Positions 52,201-60,458 of a DNA stretch of 64,000 bases are shown piece after piece. A program made the translations under genes and the position numbers. Numbering within the stretch: position 1 is the stretch's first letter; each line of letters begins with the position of its first letter. Below the pieces are notes generated by a model that saw only the letters and a list, made by a program, of their open reading frames with translations, had not been told where the DNA came from and did no database searches. Origin of the DNA: Pseudomonas kribbensis (GTDB lineage: Bacteria; Pseudomonadota; Gammaproteobacteria; Pseudomonadales; Pseudomonadaceae). The stretch spans positions 5,188,501 through 5,252,500 of the forward strand of contig NZ_CP029608.1 in assembly GCF_003352185.1 (NCBI RefSeq), read 5' to 3'.

Positions 52201-54171
52201 GGCAATTTCGCAGTGCTCGGCAACAGCCTGAACAACGTTCTGATCGGTAACGCCGACAACAACATTCTCAACGGCGGAGCAGGCGCGGATACCCTCAATG
52301 GTGGTGCAGGCAATGACACCTACGTAGTCGACAACGTCGGTGACGTGGTTATCGAAGAGGGCACTTCGGCGACAGAAATCGACCTGGTTTACTCCTACAT
52401 CAACTACACCCTGGGCAACAACGTCGAAAACCTTACGCTGGTGGGCACTGACAATATCAACGCAACAGGCAACGCCCTGAACAACGTGTTGAACGGCAAC
52501 AGTGGCAATAACATTCTCGACGGCGGTGCCGGCGCGGACTTCATGGCCGGCGGCACCGGCAATGACACCTACATCGTCGACAACGTTGGCGACGTGGTCA
52601 GCGAAACCAGCACCCTGGCGAACGAAATCGACACCGTGCAGGCCTCGATCAACTACATCCTGGGTGCCAACCTCGAGAACCTGACCCTGACCGGCACAGG
52701 CGATACATTTGGTCTGGGCAACGCGCTGGATAACGTGCTGATCGGCAACGACGGCAATAACCAGCTCTCTGGTGGCGCAGGTCTGGACACCATGATCGGC
52801 GGCAAGGGCAACGACACCTACGGTCTCGATCAGGCCGGTGAGCTGGCCCTGATCCAGGAGCTGGCCGGCGAAGGCAACGACACCCTGTTGATCACCTACA
52901 CCGCCACGGCGCAGACCAACATCGTCGATCTGAACTTGAGCAACCTGCGCAACGTCGAGAACGCCACCCTGCTGGGCAGCGGCAACTTCCGGCTGAACGG
53001 CAACGCCCTGAACAACACGCTGATCGGCAACGCCGACAGCAACATTATCGATGGTGGCGCCGGTGCGGACTTCATGGCGGGCGGTGCCGGCAATGACACC
53101 TACATCGTCGACAATGTCGGCGACGTGGTCAGCGAAACCAGCACCCTGGCGAGCGAAATCGACACGGTACAAGCCTCGATCAGCTACACCCTGGGCAACA
53201 ATGTCGAGAACCTCACCCTCACCGGTACCGACAACCTCAATGGCGCCGGTAATGCCCTGAACAACACCTTGATCGGCAACAGTGGCGACAACATTCTCGA
53301 CGGTGGTGCCGGGGCGGACTTCATGGCGGGCGGTGCCGGCAATGACACCTACATCGTCGACAACGTCGGCGACGTGGTCAGCGAAACCAGTACCGTCGTC
53401 GGTGAAATCGATACCGTCCGGTCTTCGGTCAGCTTCGTTCTGGGCGCCAACCTCGAGAACCTGACCCTCACCGGCACTGCCGACATCTTTGCCTTGGGCA
53501 ACTCGCAGGACAACGTGCTGATCGGCAACGACGGCAACAACCAGCTTTCTGGTGGTGCCGGCCTGGACACCATGATCGGCGGCAAAGGTAACGACACCTA
53601 TGCCCTCGATCAGTCCGGCGAACTGGCACTGATCCAGGAACAGGCCAACGAAGGTAACGACACCCTGTTGATCACCTACGCCGCCACATCGCAATCGAGC
53701 CTTGTCGATCTGAGCATCAGTAACCTGGTGAATGTCGAAAACGTCACGTTGCTGGGCAGCGGCAAGTTCACACTGAACGGCAACAGCCTGAATAACACCC
53801 TGATCGGCAACGCCGACAACAACGTCCTCAATGGCGGAGCCGGGGCGGACACCCTCACCGGTGGCGCAGGCGCGGACACGTTTGTTTTCGGTGGCGTCAA
53901 CGAAATGGGTACCGGCAGCAACCGCGATGTCATTACCGACTTCAACAGTGCGCAAGGCGACAAGATCGATCTGACGAAGTTTGATGCCAACCTGCTGACC
54001 GCCGGTTTCAATGGCTTCACCTTCATTGGTGCGGGCGACTTCACGGGTGCCGGCCAACTGCGTTTCGTCGACCACGTGCTTTCGGGCAACGTCAGCGGCA
54101 ACGCCGGCGCGGACTTCGAAATCCAGCTGGTGGGTGTCAACAGCTTCAGCGCCACCGACCTGGTAGCCTGA
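49234..54171 (+). CDS. Giant serralysin-like RTX metalloprotease, 1645 aa
   Basis: The N-terminal 250 residues are a serralysin-type (M10B) zinc protease: HEIGHALGLKHP with His157, Glu158, His161 and His167, and the Met-turn VMSY (Met191, Tyr193 as the usual zinc-near Tyr). From about residue 300 to 1540 come 14 RTX modules of 80-90 residues, each with GGxGxDxxx nonapeptides (GGAGADFMAGGAGNDTYIVD). The C-terminus (ADTFVFGGVNEMGTGSNRDV, ITDFNSAQGDKIDL, ending SATDLVA) is a Peptidase_M10_C-like domain with an uncleaved type I secretion signal; there is no N-terminal signal peptide. Normal serralysins have about 480 residues and some six repeats. AGGAAA precedes the ATG by seven bases. No type I secretion genes or inhibitor gene are adjacent. 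Calcium should drive folding outside the cell. Confidence 0.93.
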   Translation: MPTPKTYSFTFPASLTGNATVDSLIAGSYWLGSNWGKGGTSLSYSFMAPGTSYFVTDYSPDNEYNALYELTPGQKAAVNYSLGTWAAVTNLNFSLTTDTLTNVGDLRFGGYRLMDNKTAAWAYFPANTPSGGDVWIGPQTGEATPLKGSYDVMTFIHEIGHALGLKHPFDVSSTNKTLLDPSLDDVHFTVMSYSSNYSYQPTTPMVLDIIAIQSLYGVNTMWQTGDNVYKWAPDQSIFETIWDAGGNDTIDGSNQLAAVKINLNEGAYSQIGKAFTDLNTQAAINDGLAIAYGAKIENAIGSAFDDVLIGNALNNTLNGMAGADSMTGGDGNDTYYVDNVGDTVVELANFGSGIDTVISSISYTLGSNVENLTLVGTDNLTATGNALNNVLIGNAGNNFIDGGAGADFMAGGAGNDTYIVDNAGDVVSETSAVVGEIDNVLASVSFALGANIENLTLTGTGDTFALGNAQNNVLIGNDGNNQISGGAGLDTMIGGKGNDTYGLDQAGELALIQELAGEGNDTLLITYASTLQTNVVDLNLSNLLNVENATLLGSGNFRLNGNALNNTLIGNADSNYIDGGAGADFMAGGAGNDTYIVDNIGDVVSETSTLASEIDTVQASISYTLGNNVENLTLTGTGNLNGTGNALNNTLIGNSGDNILDGGAGADIMIGGAGNDTYIVDNAGDVVSETSTVVGEIDTVRSSVNFVLGANLENLTLTGTADIFALGNSQDNVLIGNDGNNQLAGGAGLDTMIGGKGNDTYALDQAGELALVQELANEGIDTLQLTYSATPQTSTVDLNLSNLRNIENVTLLGSGNFTLTGNSLNNTLIGNADSNIIDGGAGADFMAGGAGNDTYIVDNVGDVVSETSTVVGEIDTVRSSVNFVLGANLENLTLTGTADIFALGNSQDNVLIGNDGNNQLSGGAGLDTMIGGKGNDTYALDQSGELALIQELANEGTDTLLLTYAATSQIVDLSISNLQNVENVTLLGSGNFAVLGNSLNNVLIGNADNNILNGGAGADTLNGGAGNDTYVVDNVGDVVIEEGTSATEIDLVYSYINYTLGNNVENLTLVGTDNINATGNALNNVLNGNSGNNILDGGAGADFMAGGTGNDTYIVDNVGDVVSETSTLANEIDTVQASINYILGANLENLTLTGTGDTFGLGNALDNVLIGNDGNNQLSGGAGLDTMIGGKGNDTYGLDQAGELALIQELAGEGNDTLLITYTATAQTNIVDLNLSNLRNVENATLLGSGNFRLNGNALNNTLIGNADSNIIDGGAGADFMAGGAGNDTYIVDNVGDVVSETSTLASEIDTVQASISYTLGNNVENLTLTGTDNLNGAGNALNNTLIGNSGDNILDGGAGADFMAGGAGNDTYIVDNVGDVVSETSTVVGEIDTVRSSVSFVLGANLENLTLTGTADIFALGNSQDNVLIGNDGNNQLSGGAGLDTMIGGKGNDTYALDQSGELALIQEQANEGNDTLLITYAATSQSSLVDLSISNLVNVENVTLLGSGKFTLNGNSLNNTLIGNADNNVLNGGAGADTLTGGAGADTFVFGGVNEMGTGSNRDVITDFNSAQGDKIDLTKFDANLLTAGFNGFTFIGAGDFTGAGQLRFVDHVLSGNVSGNAGADFEIQLVGVNSFSATDLVA
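50229..53860 (+). repeat. RTX modules arranged in a 780-bp D-D-Q super-repeat
   Basis: Fourteen modules start with GNDTY. Nine read VDN(V/A/I)GDVV (D type) and five read LDQ(A/S)GELAL (Q type), in the order D D Q, D D Q, D Q, D D Q, D D Q. The Q-type starts are at 50722, 51502, 52033, 52807 and 53587, so spacings are 780, 531, 774 and 780 bases. Long stretches are almost identical at base level, for example 51297-51460 and 51834-52000. Confidence 0.92.
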
Positions 54172-54214
54172 TACGACCCGATACCCGACCTGGTCTCACA
54201 GGCCAAATGTCGAT

Positions 54215-54249
54215 AAAAAACGCCCCGGGGAATCGGGGCGTTTTTTTTT
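54215..54249 (+). terminator. Terminator after the RTX protease gene
   Basis: CGCCCCG (54221-54227) and CGGGGCG (54234-54240) enclose GGGAAT; six A before and nine T after. It also serves the converging LuxR-type regulator gene. Confidence 0.92.
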
Positions 54250-54269
54250 GCGTCAATCAAGCCAAAGAC

Positions 54270-57005
54270 CTAGCTCAAAATTCCGAGTTCCTTGGCCCTC
54301 GCCACGGCCTGTGTGCGCCGTTCAACCCCCAGTTTGCTGTTGATATGACTGGCATGGGTTTTCACAGTGTGCAGCGAGATGAACAGTTGTTCGCTGATTT
54401 CCTGATTTGAGCAGCCTTGGGCAATCAGTCGCAGGACTGCCAGTTCCCGGCTGCTCAATTGCTCGGCAGTCGGAGGCTCCTGCGCCGCACGTGACGCAGC
54501 AGACGGGAAATGCTTCAGTAACTGCTGACCGACCAGACACGGTGAGGTCAAGGATAATTGCCCGCGCAGCCAATCGACATGGTCTTTGACCAAAACATCG
54601 AACGGCTGCAATACACCGCCGCTGGCCGCCTCCATTGCCTGTACCAGCGCTTTGCGGGCCTCGGATTCGCGGCCGGTCACCAGCAGCAATACCACTTTCT
54701 GGGTCAAGGCCATCACGCTCAGCAACTGCCGACCGGTTTGCTGACCGTTCTCCAGCAACACGTTCAACCGCCCCTCAGCGAGCATCGGTTGTCCTTGAAT
54801 GGCATCCAGCAGCGCCTGCTGCAGTTCGACATGCAGGGGTAGTTGCGGGTGGAATTCCGGCGGAGCTGCAGCCCGTTCCCCTGTGTAAGTCTGCCCCAGC
54901 CGCGCCAGCCAGGCCTCGGCCAGGTCAATCCGCCCCTGTGCCAGCCACAGCTCGCATTTGACCAACGTAATCATCGCCAGATAGTAGATCGGCGGAACGT
55001 CCCAGATGTGCATCAGCCGCTCGGCTTCCGCCAGTTCGGCAAAGGCCCGGGCGTAATCACCGCTGCTGCCGTCGAGCCGGGCGATCACGCAATGGCCGAT
55101 CAACACGCTGATATCGCGACAGGCCCGTGCTTCGCTCAAACCCGCCTGTAATCGCTGGCGCGCCGCATCAGGTTGCAAGCGCATGGCCAGCAAAAATCCC
55201 TCGTACAGCGTCAACCGCGCACGCACGGCGTACAAACGCTGCGCCGACAATCCGCGCAGACGCTCGAGGCCCTGATGCACTTCATCGAGCGAGCGCACTA
55301 TCTCCCCCCGCGCCTGCAATACCCGGGCACGGTCGTAGTGGGCCAGTGCCTCGAACAGCGGATTGCCGACCCGCTGCGCCAGCTCCAGGGATTCTCGGTT
55401 CAAGCCTCGTGCGCGCCACAGATCGCCATCGGCAATCGCCAGGTTGGACAAGGTCGACAAACACATCAGGCGCTGGCCATAACGCTTGGCCGGCAGGCTC
55501 TCCAGCGCTTCGCTGCAATATTCGATGGTCTGCTCGCGATGGCCCCGGCCCCGGGCGATGATGCCCTTGAGCGCCAGCCACTGGGCGAGCATGGATTTCT
55601 GTGCGGTGGCCGATGGCGCCGGCAAAAACCGGCTCAGGTGACTGGCAAGCTCCTCGGCCGCATCGAGCTGACAGGCAAGCCCCAGCGCCCAGCTGTACAA
55701 CACGATCAGGCGCGGCGTGCTGATCAGCAGGCTATCGGGCAAGTCCATTTTCCAGCGCAGCAACATGCCGACGTTCTGTTCGGCGAGCAACTGTTCCTCG
55801 GACAGGTTCTGCACCAGATTCGCCGCCACATCCAGATGCCCTGCGCGCAGCGCCTGTTCCACGGCTTCGTCCAGCAAGCCTTGAGCATTGAACCAGCGAC
55901 AGGCGCGCAGGTGCAGCGTAGCAACAGGAACCACCGCCCGAGCGATTGGCCGACTGCGCAACAGATCGGAAAACAGATGGTGATAGCGATACCAGTGCCC
56001 GTGTTCATCCAGCGGCACCAGAAACACCTGATGCGCCAACAGGAAGCGCAGAATCTCGGCACTGTCGTGGGATTCGCGCACCGCATCGCACAGCTCGCTG
56101 CAAAAACGTTCCTGCGGCGCGGTGTCGTAGAGAAACGCCTGCACCTCGGCCGGCAGGCAGTCGATGACTTCTTCCAGCAGGTAATCACGGATCAGCCCTT
56201 CCCCGCTGTTCAAGGCCTGCGGCAATGCGGCATCGCTCCCGGCCTCGGACACCGCCAACAACCAGAAGCGCAGCCCCGCCACCCAGCCTTCACTGCGCTG
56301 GATCAGGTTTTCCAGGGCCTCGCCGCGTAGCGAACTGCTGTGCCGATCGAGCAACGCCAGCGCTTCGTCGTGGGTCAGGCGCAGATCCTGTTCATGCAGC
56401 TCCAGCAACTGTCGCGAAAGGCGCAGACGGGCGAGATGCCAGTCGGGCCGCTGGCGGCTGGTGACCATGACCAACAGGCCATCGGGCAAATGATTGAGGA
56501 AAAATTGCAGGCAGCGGTCGAGTACCGGCCCTTGGGCGAGGTGGTAGTCGTCCAGTACCAATAACAGCGGTGAGGTCGGTTGCAAGTGCAGTGCCAGCTC
56601 ATCGAGCAGGCCATCGAGCCATTCTTCGAAGGCGAACGGCTGATGACGCTGGCGCATTTTCAACAGGCCGAGTGCGCGGCTGCCGAGTTCCGGGAAGTAG
56701 TCTTGCAGGCCTTCGAGCAGACGCTCGAGAAAGCGCCCCGGGTCGCTGTCCCGGGCGCTCAGTCCCAGCCACAGACTTTGCCAATGTCCCGGCAGACTTT
56801 GACAGAACTCCACGGCCAGCGAACTTTTGCCAAACCCGGCCGGGGCGCAGACCAGCAACAGACGTCCACCGAGCCCGGCTTGCAGTCGCTCGCAAAGTCG
56901 TGGCCGCAATACGTATCCGTCAGGCAGCGGGGGACGAAAGAAACGTCCGTCCAGTGCCGCGACGGCAACGCTTGCAGGACCCGGAAGTGGGGACAGATCA
57001 GTCAT
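54270..57005 (-). CDS. MalT-like LuxR-family ATP-dependent transcriptional regulator (LAL type)
   Basis: 911 residues. N-terminal STAND-type ATPase: Walker A CAPAGFGKSS (53-62) and Walker B LLLVLDDYHLA, followed by the winged-helix and TPR-rich middle part typical of MalT, and a C-terminal LuxR helix-turn-helix (SSRELAVLRLIAQGCSNQEI, LFISLHTVKTHASHINSKLG). Such proteins bind an inducer with ATP and activate promoters. It is the likely activator of the DUF1329, DUF1302 and acyl-CoA ligase genes upstream of it on the same strand. It is insulated by a terminator on each side. Confidence 0.92.
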   Translation of the reverse strand: MTDLSPLPGPASVAVAALDGRFFRPPLPDGYVLRPRLCERLQAGLGGRLLLVCAPAGFGKSSLAVEFCQSLPGHWQSLWLGLSARDSDPGRFLERLLEGLQDYFPELGSRALGLLKMRQRHQPFAFEEWLDGLLDELALHLQPTSPLLLVLDDYHLAQGPVLDRCLQFFLNHLPDGLLVMVTSRQRPDWHLARLRLSRQLLELHEQDLRLTHDEALALLDRHSSSLRGEALENLIQRSEGWVAGLRFWLLAVSEAGSDAALPQALNSGEGLIRDYLLEEVIDCLPAEVQAFLYDTAPQERFCSELCDAVRESHDSAEILRFLLAHQVFLVPLDEHGHWYRYHHLFSDLLRSRPIARAVVPVATLHLRACRWFNAQGLLDEAVEQALRAGHLDVAANLVQNLSEEQLLAEQNVGMLLRWKMDLPDSLLISTPRLIVLYSWALGLACQLDAAEELASHLSRFLPAPSATAQKSMLAQWLALKGIIARGRGHREQTIEYCSEALESLPAKRYGQRLMCLSTLSNLAIADGDLWRARGLNRESLELAQRVGNPLFEALAHYDRARVLQARGEIVRSLDEVHQGLERLRGLSAQRLYAVRARLTLYEGFLLAMRLQPDAARQRLQAGLSEARACRDISVLIGHCVIARLDGSSGDYARAFAELAEAERLMHIWDVPPIYYLAMITLVKCELWLAQGRIDLAEAWLARLGQTYTGERAAAPPEFHPQLPLHVELQQALLDAIQGQPMLAEGRLNVLLENGQQTGRQLLSVMALTQKVVLLLVTGRESEARKALVQAMEAASGGVLQPFDVLVKDHVDWLRGQLSLTSPCLVGQQLLKHFPSAASRAAQEPPTAEQLSSRELAVLRLIAQGCSNQEISEQLFISLHTVKTHASHINSKLGVERRTQAVARAKELGILS

Positions 57006-57087
57006 GGCCGGCTCTTGTTCGAATGGCTGTTGGCGGCGTAGCAGATGTCCGCAGACTAGCCTTAAACGGCGTACATATGAAGTTGTT

Positions 57088-57107
57088 GCTACAAATGGCT
57101 ACAAAAT
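57088..57107. promoter_or_regulatory. 10-bp tandem repeat in front of the LuxR-type gene
   Basis: GCTACAAATG (57088-57097) is followed at once by GCTACAAAAT (57098-57107), eight of ten bases identical and one helical turn apart, about 85 bases upstream of the regulator ATG. It may be an operator, possibly for autoregulation. Confidence 0.4.
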
Positions 57108-57117
57108 CACCACGCAA

Positions 57118-57150
57118 AAAAAACGCCCCGAACCAGTCGGGGCGTTTTTT
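57118..57150 (-). terminator. Terminator after the DUF1329 gene
   Basis: AACGCCCCGA (57122-57131) pairs with TCGGGGCGTT (57137-57146) around ACCAG; A and T runs flank it on both sides. It ends the minus-strand DUF1302-DUF1329 transcript. Confidence 0.9.
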
Positions 57151-57175
57151 CGAGGATGCGGCCTCGGGTTACAGC

Positions 57176-58540
57176 TTAGCGGATACCGTCCTGGCCCAGG
57201 TTGCCCGGCTGGAATTCGCTCTTGGTGGCAGAGAAGCCGAAGTCATAAGCCTGTTTCTCTTCGTTCTTCATGCCCAGTGCCAGGTAACGACCCGATTGCA
57301 GGTCGTACAGGGTTTCCAGCGCGTACCAAGGCACTTGCTTGTCGTAGTAGTCCTCGGCATGGGCCTCGGCGACGCGCCACAGCTGACCGCGACCGTCGTA
57401 GTGGTCGATGACCGCTGCCTGCCAGGTATCTTCATCGATGAAGAAGTCACGTTTGGCGTAGATGTGACGCTGACCCGGTTTCAGGGTAGCCACCACGTGC
57501 CAGACGCGGCGCAGCTCGTAACGGGTCAGGTCCTGATTGATGTGACCGGCCTTGATGATGTCGGCGTATTTCAACGTCGGCGAGTCAATCTTGTAGCTGT
57601 TGTTGGCAATGTACATCTCTTTCTTGCCTTCGAGCTTCCAGTCATAACGATCCGGGGCGCCGTTGTACATGTCGAGGTTGTCGGAGGTACGCAGACCATC
57701 CGCCGCAGTACCCGGACCGTCATAGGACACTTGTGGTGCCTGGCGCACACGGCGCTGACCGGTCGCATAGACCCAGGCCTTGCGCGGCTCCTTCACCTGG
57801 TCGAGGGTCTCGTGCACCAGCAGCACGGTACCTGCCAGACGAGCCGGCGCGGTCACTTTCTGCTTGAAGTAGAACAGCACGTTGCCCGGGTTGGCCGGAT
57901 CGTAGTCCTTCATCTTGTCGCGGAACACGAACTGGTCCTGGAAATACACCAGGCTGAACGAGCCGTTGGTCTGTGGCGTCGCCTGGGTCACCAGACGGGT
58001 CACGCTGCCACCGCGATAGCGGGTGATGTGGTTCCAGATGACTTCCAGACCGTCTTTCGGGATCGGGAACGGGATGGCGGTCTGGAAGTTTTCCAGACCG
58101 TTGCCACCGGCCACCAGCGTGGTGGTCGTGGCGTTTTTCTTGATCGCGGCGAACACGTCATCCGGCACGGTGGCACCGCGATGGGACGGGTAGACCGGCA
58201 TCTTGAAGGTGTCCGGGTAACGCTTGAACATCGCGTACTGGCCCGGCGCAAGCTTGTCCTTGTACTGGTCGACGTTCTGCGCGGTGATGGTGAACAACGG
58301 TTTCTCACTGCCGTACGGATCGGACAGGAAACCTTTGCTGTCGACGGTGCCTGCATTCTTCGCCAACGGCTTCCAGGCCGGGATCGAACCGTCGGCGTTG
58401 CCCGCCATCTCGGCGCCCATCGGGGTCAGGCTCTTGCCCAGTTTGTCGGCTTCGGCGGCAGGGACCGCCGCCATCACGCTGGTCGCCAGCAGCGAAAGCC
58501 CCAGAACACCGGCGTGGAACAGATTCTTTGTTATTTTCAT
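57176..58540 (-). CDS. DUF1329 family periplasmic or outer-membrane-associated protein
   Basis: 454 residues. Signal peptide FHAGVLGLSLLATSVMAA, then the mature family start with DKLGKSLTPMGAEMAGNADG, SIPAW and DPYGSEKPLFTITAQNVDQY. Family members have a LolA/LolB-like beta fold with a hydrophobic cavity, hinting at lipid handling, but no activity is established. AGGA precedes the ATG. It follows the DUF1302 gene by 28 bases; the two families almost always occur as a pair. Confidence 0.92.
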   Translation of the reverse strand: MKITKNLFHAGVLGLSLLATSVMAAVPAAEADKLGKSLTPMGAEMAGNADGSIPAWKPLAKNAGTVDSKGFLSDPYGSEKPLFTITAQNVDQYKDKLAPGQYAMFKRYPDTFKMPVYPSHRGATVPDDVFAAIKKNATTTTLVAGGNGLENFQTAIPFPIPKDGLEVIWNHITRYRGGSVTRLVTQATPQTNGSFSLVYFQDQFVFRDKMKDYDPANPGNVLFYFKQKVTAPARLAGTVLLVHETLDQVKEPRKAWVYATGQRRVRQAPQVSYDGPGTAADGLRTSDNLDMYNGAPDRYDWKLEGKKEMYIANNSYKIDSPTLKYADIIKAGHINQDLTRYELRRVWHVVATLKPGQRHIYAKRDFFIDEDTWQAAVIDHYDGRGQLWRVAEAHAEDYYDKQVPWYALETLYDLQSGRYLALGMKNEEKQAYDFGFSATKSEFQPGNLGQDGIR

Positions 58541-58568
58541 AGGTTTGTTCGTCCTGAAAAAACTGCGC

Positions 58569-60458
58569 TTAGAAGTTCACGCCAACACTGAGGGCAACGA
58601 AGTCGCGATCATCCACCGTGCTGTATTCGCCACCAAAGAAGTTGGTGTAGGCCAGGCTTGCGGTGTAGGTGTTCTGATATTCGGCATCCAGCCCGAGGCT
58701 GATGGCCTTGCGACCTTCCTCGAAGTTGCCGCCAGGGCCAGGGGAGTAACCCTTGACGTCGTGGGACCAGGCCACGTTCGGCTTCAGGTTCACACCGGCG
58801 AACACGTCGCTGTAATCCCAGATGGCACGAGCGCGATAACCCCAGGAAGTGGCGGTGGTGAAACCGTTGTTGTCGCAGTTGCTGGAGCGGTTGCTGGTCG
58901 ATGCGCCAGGGCCGGCACCGTTGATGGTCGAGGTGTTGAGGATCTGCGAGCAGGTATCCAGGCCGCCAGTGGACGGCAGCTCACCCGGACCGAAGACCGG
59001 ATCGCGGCCGTAACGGGCCTCGGATTTGCTTTCCAGCCCACCGACGTGGGTCACGCCGACTTCACCCACCAGGGTCAGGCGGTTGGCGCCCATCACCTGA
59101 TCGAAGAAGTGCGTCAGGGTGGTTTGCAGCTGGGTGATTTCCTTGCGGTTGTAACCGTGCAGGTCCTGGCCCGGAACGCCATTGAGGATCGAGGCGTTGG
59201 TCAGCGCGCCGCCCAACGGACGCACACCGGCGAACAGGATGTCGGTGGAGTTCAGTTGCACCGGCGCGTTCGGCCGGTAGCTGACCTCACCGCTCCACGC
59301 CGTACCGGTAGGCAGGGTGGTGGAGAAGCTCAGACCGTAGAGGCGAATGTCCTCCGGATACTCGATGAAATACTCGGAGTTACCCGCCACTACCAGAGGG
59401 CCCAGAGCCTGGAACGGGCCAGGCAGAGCCTTGACGCCGTTATAGATCGACTGCGGTGCACCGGTCGCGCTGAAGATCGGCGCACGACTGTGGTAGTTCA
59501 TGAAGTAGGCACCGAACTCGGTGGCCAGCGGATCGAACATGTACTTGGCGGACACGCCCCACTGCCCGCTGTCCCGCGCATTGCGGTTCGGGGAGCGACG
59601 TACCAGCACGCCTTCTTCGTTGACGTCGACATTGGCGGCCGCCAGCGGGCCGAGGGCAACGCCAGGAATGGTCGAGCGCTTGTTCAGCACGCGCAGGTTG
59701 TCGTCGCAACCGGTGGTGACGATGTCAGGCTGGGAGAAGAAGGTGCCGCAGTTGTCGGTCACGGTCTTCTGCCAGTCGATCTGGTAGAAACCTTCGGCCG
59801 ACAGGTTTTCGGTGATGCTCTGGGACAGATAGAACATGTTGACCGGGATCAGGCCTTCCTTGATCTCGGCGCCCGGACGGCGGAAAGCGGAAACGTCGAT
59901 CGGGTTGATCGAGTTGATGCCGCCACCGATGAAGGTACTTTCACCCCAGTTCACCACCTGCTTGCCCAGACGCACCGAACCCGGCTCATCGGCAATGGCG
60001 TAGTTGTGGTAGATGAACGCATCGAGGATCTGGCCGCCCGAAGAGCGGGCTGCCACGTCGCGGTTGTGGTTGCTGACGTCCTTGTATTCCAGGTCCTGGT
60101 TCTGCAGCGCGAAGTCGTACCAGTATTTGCCCCGGACGAAGACACCGGTGTCGCCGTATTTCAGTTCGAGGTCGTGGATGCCCTTGAAGATCTTCGAGAA
60201 CGCTTGCCCGCTCTTGAAGTTCAAGTGACCGTCGTCGGAGGTCTGGGACAGGCCCCGGCCGCCGTTGTTGACACCAATAAGATCCTTGTTCGGCTGCTGG
60301 GTCGACACGCTCATGCCCAGGGAGAGCGAGGAGTCGAACTGGCCTTCGATTTCACCGACGTTGAAGCTGACGCCGAATGCGGGCCCGGCGAGCGTGGAGG
60401 CAAGACTGACCGCCAGAGGCAGTTTCGCCCGGCGCCAGAACTGGTTTACTGAGGTCAT
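58569..60458 (-). CDS. DUF1302 family outer-membrane barrel-like protein
   Basis: 629 residues. Signal peptide (LPLAVSLASTLAGPAFGVSF) and then the family start FNVGEIEGQFDSSLSLGMSV. The mature protein is rich in alternating polar and aromatic residues with a predicted barrel, and the C-terminus VALSVGVNF ends in Phe, the outer-membrane insertion mark. GGAG lies eight bases before the ATG. Likely a channel or uptake porin for a hydrophobic substrate, working with the DUF1329 partner. First gene of the pair. Confidence 0.92.
   Translation of the reverse strand: MTSVNQFWRRAKLPLAVSLASTLAGPAFGVSFNVGEIEGQFDSSLSLGMSVSTQQPNKDLIGVNNGGRGLSQTSDDGHLNFKSGQAFSKIFKGIHDLELKYGDTGVFVRGKYWYDFALQNQDLEYKDVSNHNRDVAARSSGGQILDAFIYHNYAIADEPGSVRLGKQVVNWGESTFIGGGINSINPIDVSAFRRPGAEIKEGLIPVNMFYLSQSITENLSAEGFYQIDWQKTVTDNCGTFFSQPDIVTTGCDDNLRVLNKRSTIPGVALGPLAAANVDVNEEGVLVRRSPNRNARDSGQWGVSAKYMFDPLATEFGAYFMNYHSRAPIFSATGAPQSIYNGVKALPGPFQALGPLVVAGNSEYFIEYPEDIRLYGLSFSTTLPTGTAWSGEVSYRPNAPVQLNSTDILFAGVRPLGGALTNASILNGVPGQDLHGYNRKEITQLQTTLTHFFDQVMGANRLTLVGEVGVTHVGGLESKSEARYGRDPVFGPGELPSTGGLDTCSQILNTSTINGAGPGASTSNRSSNCDNNGFTTATSWGYRARAIWDYSDVFAGVNLKPNVAWSHDVKGYSPGPGGNFEEGRKAISLGLDAEYQNTYTASLAYTNFFGGEYSTVDDRDFVALSVGVNF

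Noticed and set aside
49777..54075. Very long open frames on the minus strand opposite the RTX protease gene (602 and 646 codons)
   Set aside because: They come from the repeated G+C-rich codon pattern of the RTX modules; they have no start signals or recognisable domains and the plus-strand frame is clearly coding.
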